A stretch of DNA of 64,000 nucleotides from NCBI RefSeq assembly GCF_021026375.1, contig NZ_JAJNDB010000008.1, positions 186,001 through 250,000 of the forward strand, read 5' to 3'. Numbering within the stretch: position 1 is the first letter of the stretch; every line of letters starts with the position of its first letter. The stretch is from Actinomycetospora endophytica (GTDB taxonomy: Bacteria > Actinomycetota > Actinomycetes > Mycobacteriales > Pseudonocardiaceae). Positions 44,774-52,460 of the stretch are shown one piece after another. The position numbers and the translations under genes are program-made. The notes under the pieces were generated by a model. It saw only the letters and a program-made list of their open reading frames with translations, had not been told where the DNA came from and searched no databases.

Positions 44774-44847
44774 GTGCGCTGACGCGCTCGTGAGCACAAA
44801 TTGACGCCAGGGCGTCAATTTGTGCTCACAGGCGCGGAGCGCACCTA
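44771..44847. repeat. Palindromic element alpha-4
   Basis: Near-perfect copy: inner arms AAATTGACGCC and GGCGTCAATTT separated by only three bases, continued outward by GTGAGCAC/GTGCTCAC. Its left TAG stops the plus-strand nitroreductase gene and its right CTA is the TAG stop of the minus-strand cyanase, so one element ends both convergent genes. Confidence 0.9.
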
Positions 44848-45297
44848 CCAGACCCGGTACGGCAGGAACTTGCCGTTCCACGTCAGCTTCACCCGGTCAC
44901 CCTTGGGGTCGGGTACGCGCTCGAACTCCAGCTCGAAGTCGATCGCGCTCATGATCCCGTCGCCGAACTCCTCGCGGACGAGCTCGTGCAGCGCGGTCCC
45001 GTAGACCTGCAGCGCCTCCTGGAAGCGGTAGGTGACCGGTTCGGTGGGGTCCGTCGCGGCCTCGCCGCGGACCGGGGGCAGCGACAACGCGCCGATCGCG
45101 TCCCCGTCGAGCCCGAGCACGGCGCCGATCTGCTGGGCCTGGTCCTGCGTCAGTGGCTGCTGGCCCAGGAGCGCGGACGTCGTCCACACCAGGGAGCGGC
45201 CCAGCTCGTCGGCGAGCTGCTGCCAGGACAGCCCCTTGGCCTCCTTGGCCCTCACGATCTCCCGCCCGACGTCGAGCCGGTCGTCCCTGCTGGTCAT
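44845..45297 (-). CDS. cynS: Cyanase (cyanate hydratase)
   Basis: 150 residues; converts cyanate and bicarbonate to ammonia and carbon dioxide as a decamer. The N-terminal helical domain ends TSALLGQQPLT, and the catalytic domain has YRFQEALQVYGTALHELVRE and FGDGIMSAIDF. Catalytic Arg91, Glu94 and Ser117 have the spacing of Escherichia coli Arg96, Glu99 and Ser122. ATG 45297 is preferred to the longer open frame. It lies on the same strand as the formate dehydrogenase and the zinc-ribbon gene. Confidence 0.93.
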   Translation of the reverse strand: MTSRDDRLDVGREIVRAKEAKGLSWQQLADELGRSLVWTTSALLGQQPLTQDQAQQIGAVLGLDGDAIGALSLPPVRGEAATDPTEPVTYRFQEALQVYGTALHELVREEFGDGIMSAIDFELEFERVPDPKGDRVKLTWNGKFLPYRVW

Positions 45298-45350
45298 GGT
45301 GGGTGTCCTCGTCTCCGGATCGGGTGTGACGTCGAGGGTGTGACGTCGGG

Positions 45351-45884
45351 TCAGGTGCCCGGGGTGTGCAGCTCGTCCTCCCACCGGCGCACGTCCTCGA
45401 CGGCCCGCCGGCAGCGCTCGTGCGTGGCGGTGGTCGCCGCGGGGTCGTCGGCGGTGCACCAGGGGCACGGGTGCCAGCGGCGGTGAGGCATCGTCATGTG
45501 CGGGTCCTCGACGACGGGGTAGGGCAGCGGCCCGCCGAGGTGGTGCCAGAGCCGGCCGCAGCCGGGCACCGGGCAGCAGTAGGCCGCGAGCGGGCCGGGG
45601 TCCACCCAGGCGAGGGTCCCGGCCTCGACCGCGCGCCGCAGCGTGGTCCGCGCGCGCCACCGTTGTCGCTCGTCATGCGCACAGTCCGGGCAGCACGGGA
45701 GCAGCAGGACCCCGGCCCCGAGGCGGTAGCGCACCGTGCCCCGGACCTGGTCGGTCTCGCGGGTCTCGGCGCCCTCGCCGCCGCACTGGTGGCAGAGGTA
45801 GGTACGGGTCGTGAACGCGGCGAGCAGCTCCGCGCCCGGGCCGTCCGGTCCCGGACGGCCCGGGGCGGGTCGGGGCTGTGACAC
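45351..45884 (-). CDS. Hypothetical protein with several CxxC zinc-binding pairs
   Basis: 177 residues with CHQCGGEG, CCPDC, CCPVPGC and CPWC pairs plus interspersed His (LWHHLGG, HMTMPHRRWH), so it probably holds two or more zinc ions. No known domain recognised. It begins 9 bases after the formate dehydrogenase stop and precedes cyanase on the same strand, so it is probably co-transcribed with one or both. Confidence 0.68.
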   Translation of the reverse strand: MSQPRPAPGRPGPDGPGAELLAAFTTRTYLCHQCGGEGAETRETDQVRGTVRYRLGAGVLLLPCCPDCAHDERQRWRARTTLRRAVEAGTLAWVDPGPLAAYCCPVPGCGRLWHHLGGPLPYPVVEDPHMTMPHRRWHPCPWCTADDPAATTATHERCRRAVEDVRRWEDELHTPGT

Positions 45885-45892
45885 CGTCGGGC

Positions 45893-47053
45893 CTACGAGC
45901 TGGTGCTGTAGGAGTGCGCCCCGGCGCCGGCGAGCTTGCCGCCGTCGACGATGAGGTACTCGTCGCGCAGCGCGGTGCCGGCGAAGAACGACTCCAGGAT
46001 CTCGCGGGTGCCCGCGGCGTACCGGGCCTGGGCGGAGAGCGTCGACCCGGAGATGTGCGGGGTCATGCCGTGGTGCGGCATGGTGCGCCAGGGGTGGTCG
46101 GCCGGGGCGGGCTGGGGGTACCAGACGTCGCCGGCGTACCCGGCGAGCTGCCCGCTCTCCAGCGCCCGCACGATCGCGTCGCGGTCGGCGATCAGGCCGC
46201 GCGCGGTGTTGATCAGGTAGGCGCCGCGGCGCATGGTGGACAGGAGTTGGTTGTTGAACAGGCCCCGGGTCTCGGGGTGCAGCGGCGCGTTGACCGTGAC
46301 GACGTCGCAGTGCGGCACCATGTCCGCGGCGGACTCGTGGAACGTCAGGTTCAGTTCCTTCTCGGTCTGCGCGGGCAGGCGGTGGCGGTCGGTGTAGTGC
46401 AGCCGCACGTCGAACGGGGCGAGCCGGCGCAGCACCGCGAGCCCGATCCGGCCGGCGGCGACGGTGCCGACGTCCATCCCCTCGACGTCGAAGGCGCGCG
46501 CCGTGCAGTCGGCGATGTCCCAGCCGCCCTCACTGGCGATCCGGTTCGACGGCAGGTAGTTGCGCACCAGCGACAGGATCATCATGACGACGTGCTCGGC
46601 GACCGAGATCGAGTTGCAGTAGGTCACCTCGGCCACCGTCACGCCCGCCTCGATCGCGGCGTCGAGGTCGACGTGGTCGGAGCCGATCCCGGCGGTCAGC
46701 GCGAGCTTGAGGTTCTTCGCCTTCGCGATCCGCTCGGGGGTGAGGTACGCGGGCCAGAACGGCTGGGAGATCACGACGTCGGCGTCGACGAGATGGCGGT
46801 CGAACTCGGAGTCCTCGCCGTCCTTGTCGGAGGTGACCACCAGCTCGTGCCCGGCGCCCTCGAGGAACCGTCGCAGGCCGAGCTCCCCGGACACGCTGCC
46901 GAGCAGGGCGCCCGGGGTGAAGTCGATCGCCGACGGGGTCGGCAGGGTCTGCCCGTCCGGGTAGCGCTCCAGGTGCGGGAGACCGTCGCGCACCAGCGGC
47001 GGCGGGTAGCCGCCGGCCGGGTCGGGGTAGAGCACGCAGAGCACCTTGGCCAT
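45893..47053 (-). CDS. fdh: NAD-dependent formate dehydrogenase
   Basis: 386 residues of the metal-free D-2-hydroxyacid dehydrogenase type, very close to the Pseudomonas sp. 101 enzyme: VLCVLYPDPAGGYPPPLVRD, LLGSVSGELGLR, ISQPFWPAYLTPERI, LALTAGIGSDHVDL, VTYCNSISVAEHVVMMILSL, VAAGRIGLAVLRRLAPFDV and MTPHISGSTLSAQARYAAGT. Catalytic Arg near 284 (NTARG) and His332 are present. ATG 47053 follows GAGGAGG. It oxidises formate to carbon dioxide with NAD+. A divergent LysR gene probably controls it. Confidence 0.95.
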   Translation of the reverse strand: MAKVLCVLYPDPAGGYPPPLVRDGLPHLERYPDGQTLPTPSAIDFTPGALLGSVSGELGLRRFLEGAGHELVVTSDKDGEDSEFDRHLVDADVVISQPFWPAYLTPERIAKAKNLKLALTAGIGSDHVDLDAAIEAGVTVAEVTYCNSISVAEHVVMMILSLVRNYLPSNRIASEGGWDIADCTARAFDVEGMDVGTVAAGRIGLAVLRRLAPFDVRLHYTDRHRLPAQTEKELNLTFHESAADMVPHCDVVTVNAPLHPETRGLFNNQLLSTMRRGAYLINTARGLIADRDAIVRALESGQLAGYAGDVWYPQPAPADHPWRTMPHHGMTPHISGSTLSAQARYAAGTREILESFFAGTALRDEYLIVDGGKLAGAGAHSYSTSS

Positions 47054-47104
47054 GAGGGGCCTCCTCGCCGCTGAAGTCGGTCCGGTCGACCGTCCTCGTC
47101 GATC

Positions 47105-47146
47105 CGCATCTGCGGCAACAGATCGCCGATCGGGTCCGCAGATGCG
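47105..47146. promoter_or_regulatory. Candidate LysR operator between fdh and lysR
   Basis: Inverted arms CGCATCTGCGG (47105-47115) and CCGCAGATGCG (47136-47146) with a 20-base spacer. Inside, ATCTG-N6-CAGAT forms a second inverted repeat of the T-N11-A style bound by LysR proteins. A lysR -10 (TAGGGT, 47173-47178) lies 8 bases before GTG 47187. Confidence 0.6.
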
Positions 47147-47186
47147 TGTATTCACGCCGTGGATCGTCGGGCTAGGGTCGGTGGCC

Positions 47187-48125
47187 GTGTCCGGCGACGT
47201 GCTGATGCGTCAGCTCGAGTACCTCGTCGCCCTGGCACGTGAGGAGCACTTCGGGCGCGCGGCGCAGGCCTGTCACGCCAGCCAGCCCGCGTTGTCCACC
47301 GGGCTGGCGAAGCTCGAGCGCGACCTCGGCGTCACGCTCATCCACCACGGTCACCGCTTCGCCGGGTTCACCGAGGAAGGGCGCCGGGTGCTCGGCTGGG
47401 CGCACCGCATCCTCGCCGAGCGCGACGGCCTGCACGACGACCTCGCCCGCATGCGCGGCGGGCTCGACGCCACGCTGCGCCTCGGCGCGATCCCGACCGC
47501 GATGCCGACCGTCAGCACCCTCACCGGCGGGTTCTGCGCCGAGCACCCGCGCGCACGGGTGCGGGTGGAGGAGCTGTCGTCGACCGAGATCGTCGCGCGC
47601 CTCGGCGACTTCACGCTGGACGCGGGCCTGACCTACCTGGACCCGGAGCCGCCGGCGGGCACCCGCGCGGTCGAGCTCTACCGGGAGCGCTACCTGCTCC
47701 TCACCCCCGAGCACCTCGTCCCGCCCGACGGCGAGGTCGGCTGGGCCGAGGCGGCCGACCGGCCGCTGTGCGCCCTCGTCCGGCTGATGCGCAACCGACG
47801 CATCCTGGAGTCGGCGGCGCTGGCCGCGGGGGCGCGGCTCAGGCCGGTCATCGAGGCCGACTCCGTCGCCGCCCTCTACACCCACGCCGCCCGCGGGTGG
47901 TCGTGCATCGTCGCCCACACCTGGCTGGACGGCTTCGGCGTGCCGCCCGGGATGCGGGCGCTGGAACTGCCGGCGGTGCCGACCCCGCCGGTCGGGATCC
48001 TGACGGCCGCCGAGGATCCGCCGAGCCTCGTGACGGCGGCCCTGCTGGCCACCGTCGCCCGCCCGTCGCCCGCTGACCCGCCGTCGCCGCGGCACCTGCC
48101 GTCGCTGCCGGACCCGTCGTCGTAG
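47187..48125 (+). CDS. LysR-family regulator divergent from formate dehydrogenase
   Basis: 312 residues with N-terminal winged helix (MRQLEYLVALAREEHFGRAA, CHASQPALSTGLAKLERDLG) and a LysR effector domain. GTG 47187 is chosen; ATG 47205 is also possible, and the long frame from 47046 would run through the operator and fdh start. The C-terminal 20 residues are Pro/Ser-rich. Likely an activator of fdh by position. Confidence 0.87.
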   Translation: MSGDVLMRQLEYLVALAREEHFGRAAQACHASQPALSTGLAKLERDLGVTLIHHGHRFAGFTEEGRRVLGWAHRILAERDGLHDDLARMRGGLDATLRLGAIPTAMPTVSTLTGGFCAEHPRARVRVEELSSTEIVARLGDFTLDAGLTYLDPEPPAGTRAVELYRERYLLLTPEHLVPPDGEVGWAEAADRPLCALVRLMRNRRILESAALAAGARLRPVIEADSVAALYTHAARGWSCIVAHTWLDGFGVPPGMRALELPAVPTPPVGILTAAEDPPSLVTAALLATVARPSPADPPSPRHLPSLPDPSS

Positions 48126-48126
48126 G

Positions 48127-48166
48127 CGCATCTGCGGAGGTTCCGACCTCCCGATGCCGCAGGCGC
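48127..48166. terminator. Imperfect hairpin after lysR sharing the operator core
   Basis: Starts one base after the lysR TAG. It contains CGCATCTGCGG, identical to the left arm of the fdh operator, then AGG-TTCCGA-CCT and CGATGCCGCAGGCGC. It may end lysR transcription or be a second regulator site upstream of the aldehyde dehydrogenase. Confidence 0.4.
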
Positions 48167-48266
48167 GGCGGCCACGGGTTGTTGGACACGCGCTCTCGGG
48201 TCAGGATGGGTTGTGTGCGGCCAGTCACAGGGCCGCTACGAAGCTCACTCGAGGATGAGGCGACGT

Positions 48267-49757
48267 ATGAGCATCACCACCGAACCGAAGGCCCCGATCA
48301 AGGGTCTCGACAAGTTCTTCATCGGCGGGGAGTGGGTCCAGCCCTCGTCGTCGGACACCATCGACGTCATCGAGCCGGCCACCGAGCAGGTGTACTTCCA
48401 GGTCGCCGAGGCGCAGGACGCCGACGTCGCGCGGGCGGTCACCTCCGCGCGCGAGGCCTTCGACAACGGCCCGTGGCCGAAGCTGACCCACGCCCAGCGC
48501 GCCGAGTACCTCCGCGCGATCAGCTCCGCGGTCCGTGAGCGCACCGACGACGTCACCCAGATCTGGCCGCGCGAGTCCGGCATCCTCTACGGCGTCGCGC
48601 AGGCGATGATGGGCGGCATCCCGGACGCGTACACCTACTACGCGGACCTCGCCGAGACGTTCCACTTCGAGGAGCCGGCCACCCCGACGGCCGGCGGCAA
48701 CTTCGGCATGATCGCCCGGGAGCCCGTGGGGGTCGTCGGCGCGATCATCCCGTGGAACGCGCCGATGACGCTGATCGCCTACAAGCTCGCCCCGGCGCTG
48801 CTCGCGGGGTGCACGGTGGTCCTCAAGGCCTCGCCCGAGGCGCCCGGCGCGCCGTACATCATGGCCGAGATCGCCGAGAAGGTCGGCCTGCCGGCGGGTG
48901 TCCTGAACGTCCTCACCGCCGACCGCGAGGTCTCCGAGACCCTCGTCCGCGACCCGCGGGTCGACAAGATCGCCTTCACCGGCTCGACGGCCGCGGGCAA
49001 GAAGATCGCCGGCATCATGGCCGAGCGGATCGGGCGCTACTCGCTCGAGCTCGGCGGCAAGTCCGCGGCGGTCATCCTCGACGACGCGGACATCTCGTCC
49101 ACCGCGGCCGCCCTCTCCGGCGCCGAGTGCTTCCTGTCCGGGCAGGTCTGCTCCTCGCTGACCCGCATCGTCGTCCCGCGCAGCCGGCACGACGAGATGG
49201 TCGAGGCGCTCGCCGGGACGTTCTCGCAGGTGCGCGTGGGCGACCCGTTCGACGCGAACTCGCAGATGGGCCCGCTGGCCATGCAGCGCCAGCGTGACCG
49301 TGTCGAGTCCTACATCGAGATCGGCAAGTCCGAGGGCGCGACGCTGGCCACCGGCGGCGGCCGTCCGAAGGATCTCGACCGCGGCTGGTTCGTCGAGCCG
49401 ACGGTGTTCGGCAACGTCGACAACTCCTGGCGCATCGCCCAGGAGGAGATCTTCGGACCGGTGCTCTCCGTCCTCCCCGCCGAGGACGAGGAGGACGCGA
49501 TCCGGATCGCCAACGACACGGTCTACGGGCTCAACGCCGCGGTGTTCACGAACGACGCCGACCGCGCCCGCGACGTCGCCGGGCGACTGCGGGCCGGCAC
49601 CGTCGGGCACAACAACTTCCGGACCGACTTCGGCATCGGGTTCGGCGGGTTCAAGCAGTCCGGCATCGGCCGCGAGGGCGGCGTCGAGGGGCTGCACCAC
49701 TACCTCGAGAACAAGACGATGATCTTCGAGGAGAAGCCGAGCTCGTTCCCGAAGTAG
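48267..49757 (+). CDS. Aldehyde dehydrogenase (NAD(P)+-dependent)
   Basis: 496 residues of the ALDH superfamily: PWNAPMTLIAYKLAPALLAG near 172, VLKASPEAP, FTGSTAAGKKIA, catalytic Glu in LELGGKS (near 263), catalytic Cys in LSGQVCSS (near 297), and EEIFGPVLSV. GAGGATGAGG precedes ATG 48267. It could oxidise aldehydes from alcohols of the nearby ester pathway. Its TAG stop is the first triplet of alpha-5. Confidence 0.9.
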   Translation: MSITTEPKAPIKGLDKFFIGGEWVQPSSSDTIDVIEPATEQVYFQVAEAQDADVARAVTSAREAFDNGPWPKLTHAQRAEYLRAISSAVRERTDDVTQIWPRESGILYGVAQAMMGGIPDAYTYYADLAETFHFEEPATPTAGGNFGMIAREPVGVVGAIIPWNAPMTLIAYKLAPALLAGCTVVLKASPEAPGAPYIMAEIAEKVGLPAGVLNVLTADREVSETLVRDPRVDKIAFTGSTAAGKKIAGIMAERIGRYSLELGGKSAAVILDDADISSTAAALSGAECFLSGQVCSSLTRIVVPRSRHDEMVEALAGTFSQVRVGDPFDANSQMGPLAMQRQRDRVESYIEIGKSEGATLATGGGRPKDLDRGWFVEPTVFGNVDNSWRIAQEEIFGPVLSVLPAEDEEDAIRIANDTVYGLNAAVFTNDADRARDVAGRLRAGTVGHNNFRTDFGIGFGGFKQSGIGREGGVEGLHHYLENKTMIFEEKPSSFPK

Positions 49758-49830
49758 GTGCGCTTCGCGCTCGTGAGCAGTAATCCGTGCCAGGACACGG
49801 ATTACCGCTCACGAGGGCTGCGCCCACCTA
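49755..49830. repeat. Palindromic element alpha-5 with swapped inner stem
   Basis: The outer arms (TAGGTGCGCTTCGCGCTCGT and ACGAGGGCTGCGCCCACCTA) and GAGCAG/CGCTC are family-like. The usual AAATTGACG core is replaced by TAATCCGTG pairing exactly with CACGGATTA, so pairing is kept although sequence is not. Both flanking convergent aldehyde dehydrogenase genes use its terminal TAG triplets as stops. Confidence 0.9.
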
Positions 49831-51291
49831 GAACGGGTACTGCGCCAGCCGGCTCTGCGCGGTGACCCACTGGGTCTCGGTGTAGGCGTCGAGGTTCGCC
49901 TGGATGCCGCCGGTGCGGGAGCCGTTGCCGGAGGCCCCCCAACCGCCGAACGGGATGGTGGCCTCGTCGGCGACGGTCTGGTCGTTGATGTGCACCGCGC
50001 CGCTCGGGATGCGGTCGGAGAGCTCCAGCGCGCGGAGGCCGTCGCCGGCGAGGATGCCGAGGGACAGGCCGTACTCGCTGTCCGCGGCGAGCGCGACGGC
50101 CTCGTCCTCACTCGCGTACGGGATCACCGGGGCCACCGGACCGAACACCTCCTGGGCCCACGCGGGGGACTGCCGCGTCACGCCGGAGAGCACGGTCGGC
50201 CGGTAGTACAGGTCCTCGTAGGTGCCGCCCGCCTCGAGCCGGGCACCGCCGTCGACCGTGCCGGTGACCAGCTCGTGCACGTGGTCGCGCTGCCCGGCGT
50301 CGATGATCGGGCCCAGCGCCACGGTTCCCGACGACGGGTCCCCGACCGGCAGCTTCTCGGCGTGCTGGGCGAGGGCCGCCACGTAGTCGTCGGCGATGGC
50401 CGCGTCGACGACGTGGCGACCCGTCGTCATGCAGATCTGGCCCTGGTGCATGAACGAGCCGAACGCGCCGATCGAGGCGGCCTGCTCGACGTCGACGTCG
50501 CCCATGACGATCAGCGCCGAGTTGCCGCCGAGCTCGAGGTGGGCACGGGTGAGGTGCTGCGCGGCGAGCGCGCCGACCGCGCGGCCGGCCCGGGTCGAGC
50601 CGGTGAAGGCGACGACACGCACCCGCGGGTCGGCGATCACGGCCTCGCCGACGTCCTCCGCCCCGCCCGGCAGCATCGCCAGCAGCCCGGCCGGCAGTCC
50701 CGCCTCCTCGAACACCCGCGCGATGCTCACGCCGCCGCACACCGCGGTGCGGGGGTCGGGCTTGAGCACGACGGCGTTGCCCAGCGCCAGGGCGGGTGCG
50801 ACGGCCCGGATCGCGAGGATGAGCGGGAAGTTGAACGGCGCGATCACCCCGACGACGCCGGCCGGGCGACGGCGGGCGAAGCTGAGTCGCGGCTGCTCGG
50901 AGCGCAGGATCTCGCCGGTCGGGTGCGAGGCCAGGGCGGCGGCCTCGAAGCACTCCTGCGCGGCGATGTGCGTCTCCAGCTGGGCCTTCGGCGTGATGCC
51001 GCCGGACTCGCGGACGATCCAGCCCTGGACCTCCTCGGCGTGCGCCTCCCACAGGTCGCCGGCGCGGCGCAGGATCGCGGCCCGCTCGGTGAAGGGTCGC
51101 GCGGCCCACTCCCGCTGGGCGGCGGCCGCACGGTCGGCGGCACCGGTGACGTCGTCGGGGCTCGCCGTCGCGACCCGGCCGAGCTCGGTCCCGGTCGCGG
51201 GCTCGACGACGATGCGTTCCGCGCCGGCCCCGGCCCGCCACCCGCCGTCGAGCAGCTTCCCGGTCCAGACGTCGGCGTCCAGCAGGCCCAT
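49828..51291 (-). CDS. Benzaldehyde-type aldehyde dehydrogenase
   Basis: 487 residues of the vanillin/benzaldehyde dehydrogenase branch: IAPFNFPLILAIRAVAPALA near 150, VLKPDPRTAV, FTGSTRAGRAVG, Glu in HLELGGNSAL (near 252), Cys in GQICMTTGR (near 285), EVFGPVAPVIPY and PFGGWGASGNGSRTG. ATG 51291; the open frame continues upstream into alpha-6. Probably aromatic or aliphatic aldehyde oxidation. It converges with the other aldehyde dehydrogenase across alpha-5. Confidence 0.88.
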   Translation of the reverse strand: MGLLDADVWTGKLLDGGWRAGAGAERIVVEPATGTELGRVATASPDDVTGAADRAAAAQREWAARPFTERAAILRRAGDLWEAHAEEVQGWIVRESGGITPKAQLETHIAAQECFEAAALASHPTGEILRSEQPRLSFARRRPAGVVGVIAPFNFPLILAIRAVAPALALGNAVVLKPDPRTAVCGGVSIARVFEEAGLPAGLLAMLPGGAEDVGEAVIADPRVRVVAFTGSTRAGRAVGALAAQHLTRAHLELGGNSALIVMGDVDVEQAASIGAFGSFMHQGQICMTTGRHVVDAAIADDYVAALAQHAEKLPVGDPSSGTVALGPIIDAGQRDHVHELVTGTVDGGARLEAGGTYEDLYYRPTVLSGVTRQSPAWAQEVFGPVAPVIPYASEDEAVALAADSEYGLSLGILAGDGLRALELSDRIPSGAVHINDQTVADEATIPFGGWGASGNGSRTGGIQANLDAYTETQWVTAQSRLAQYPF

Positions 51292-51388
51292 GGCGGTTCT
51301 CCCGTCGGTGTCCACGGTGATCAGGAACCCTGATCGTACCGCCGGGATTGCCGCGAAAACGCCGTCCGAACGCCGCAGGAGCCGCATC

Positions 51389-51466
51389 TGAGGTGCGCTC
51401 CGCGCTCGTGAGCACAAAGTGACGTCATAGCGTCAATTACTGCTCACGAGCGCGACAGCGCACCTA
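51389..51466. repeat. Palindromic element alpha-6
   Basis: Left end GAGGTGCGCTCCGCGCTCGT (preceded by T, giving TGA instead of TAG) faces ACGAGCGCGACAGCGCACCTA. The inner stem AAAGTGACGTCA/GCGTCAATTAC is partly mispaired. The right CTA is the TAG stop of the minus-strand glyoxalase-fold gene. It lies upstream of the aldehyde dehydrogenase rather than at its end. Confidence 0.85.
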
Positions 51467-51841
51467 GGAGGACGGCGCCCGGCTGAGATCGACCACGCAG
51501 AACAGGTTGCCGTCGGGGTCGGCCAGGACGACGAAGTCGGGCTCCGCCGGGTAGATCTCCCAGCCCGGGTCGGTCGCGCCGAGCCCGATCAGCCGGCGGA
51601 CCTCGGCGTCCTGCTCGGGGGTGGTGTCCACGAACAGATCCAGGTGCTGGCGCGGCCGCGGGTCCGGCGCCGAGCCGCTGACCATCAGGGCCAGTGCCCG
51701 CGCTCCGTCGGGCGCGACGAGCGTGCGCCAGGTCGGGCTCGCCCACTCCTCGGTGGTGCTCAGCTGCAGCGCGGCCGACCAGAAGGCCGTGGCCCGGTCG
51801 AGGTCGGTCACGCCGATCACGGGGAAGCCGAGGCGGAGCAC
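51464..51841 (-). CDS. VOC/glyoxalase-fold protein
   Basis: 125 residues with one vicinal-oxygen-chelate domain: VIGVTDLDRATAFWSAAL, HLDLFVDT and FVVLADPDGNLFCVVDL. His69-type and late acidic ligands fit a metal site, but a single glyoxalase-like domain must dimerise. The role may be dioxygenase, isomerase or antibiotic sequestration; it cannot be told. The GTG start is 41 bases from the stop of the DHFR-like pair. Confidence 0.78.
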   Translation of the reverse strand: MLRLGFPVIGVTDLDRATAFWSAALQLSTTEEWASPTWRTLVAPDGARALALMVSGSAPDPRPRQHLDLFVDTTPEQDAEVRRLIGLGATDPGWEIYPAEPDFVVLADPDGNLFCVVDLSRAPSS

Positions 51842-51881
51842 CGGCCCACTCTCGCCCGCGTGGCCGTGGAACGCACCCCGG

Positions 51882-52460
51882 TCACCGGACGCGGTACCGC
51901 AGGTGCGTGACCCGTCGGGGGAGGTCCTCGGCGTCCGGGCTGGTCAGCCGGCGGACCAGCTCGAGCTCGACGTGCCCGGAGCCCAGCCCGTCGAACAGCC
52001 GCCGTCCCGACCCGAGCAGCACCGGCACCACGTGCAGCTCCATCTCGTCGAGCTCCCCGGCCCGCAGCAGGGCCTGCGCCGCACCCGCGCCGTGCACCAT
52101 CACGTCGCCGTCCCCGGCCGCGGCGCGCGCCCGCGAGGCGGCGTCCACGGGGTCGGTGGCGTAGACGACGCTGCCCGGCGGCGGCTCGGCCGGGACCTCG
52201 TGGGTCAGGATGACGATCGGGACGCCGTCGTGATGATCCCCGTTCCAGCGCCCGGCCAGCTCGTAGGTGCGGCGACCGGACAGCACGGCCCGGGTGGCCA
52301 TCGCCTCCGCGTGGACCTCGCCGGCCGGTCCGGGGTCGAGGCGGCGGTCGAGCCAGTTGAACAGCCGGAACCCGCCGGCTCCCAACGGCGCGTCGGGGCC
52401 GTCCTCCGGCCCGGCGACGAACCCGTCGAGCGACATCGTCATGTCCAGCCGGACGGCCAT
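51882..52460 (-). CDS. RibD/dihydrofolate-reductase-fold protein, copy 1
   Basis: 192 residues: MTMSLDGFVAGPEDGPD, LSGRRTYELAGRWNGDHHDG, VPIVILTHEVP, VMVHGAGAAQALLRAGELDEMELHVVPVLLGSGRRLFDGL. This is the RibD C-terminal fold that binds NADPH, widely found as YyaP/YwjB-like proteins of unknown substrate. The start overlaps the stop of its paralogue (TGATG), so they form a tandem duplicated operon. Confidence 0.85.
   Translation of the reverse strand: MAVRLDMTMSLDGFVAGPEDGPDAPLGAGGFRLFNWLDRRLDPGPAGEVHAEAMATRAVLSGRRTYELAGRWNGDHHDGVPIVILTHEVPAEPPPGSVVYATDPVDAASRARAAAGDGDVMVHGAGAAQALLRAGELDEMELHVVPVLLGSGRRLFDGLGSGHVELELVRRLTSPDAEDLPRRVTHLRYRVR

Noticed and set aside
1611-51466. Alpha elements as transposon ends or MITEs
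   Set aside because: No target-site duplication is visible around any copy and no transposase is in the window. Mobility remains possible but unsupported.
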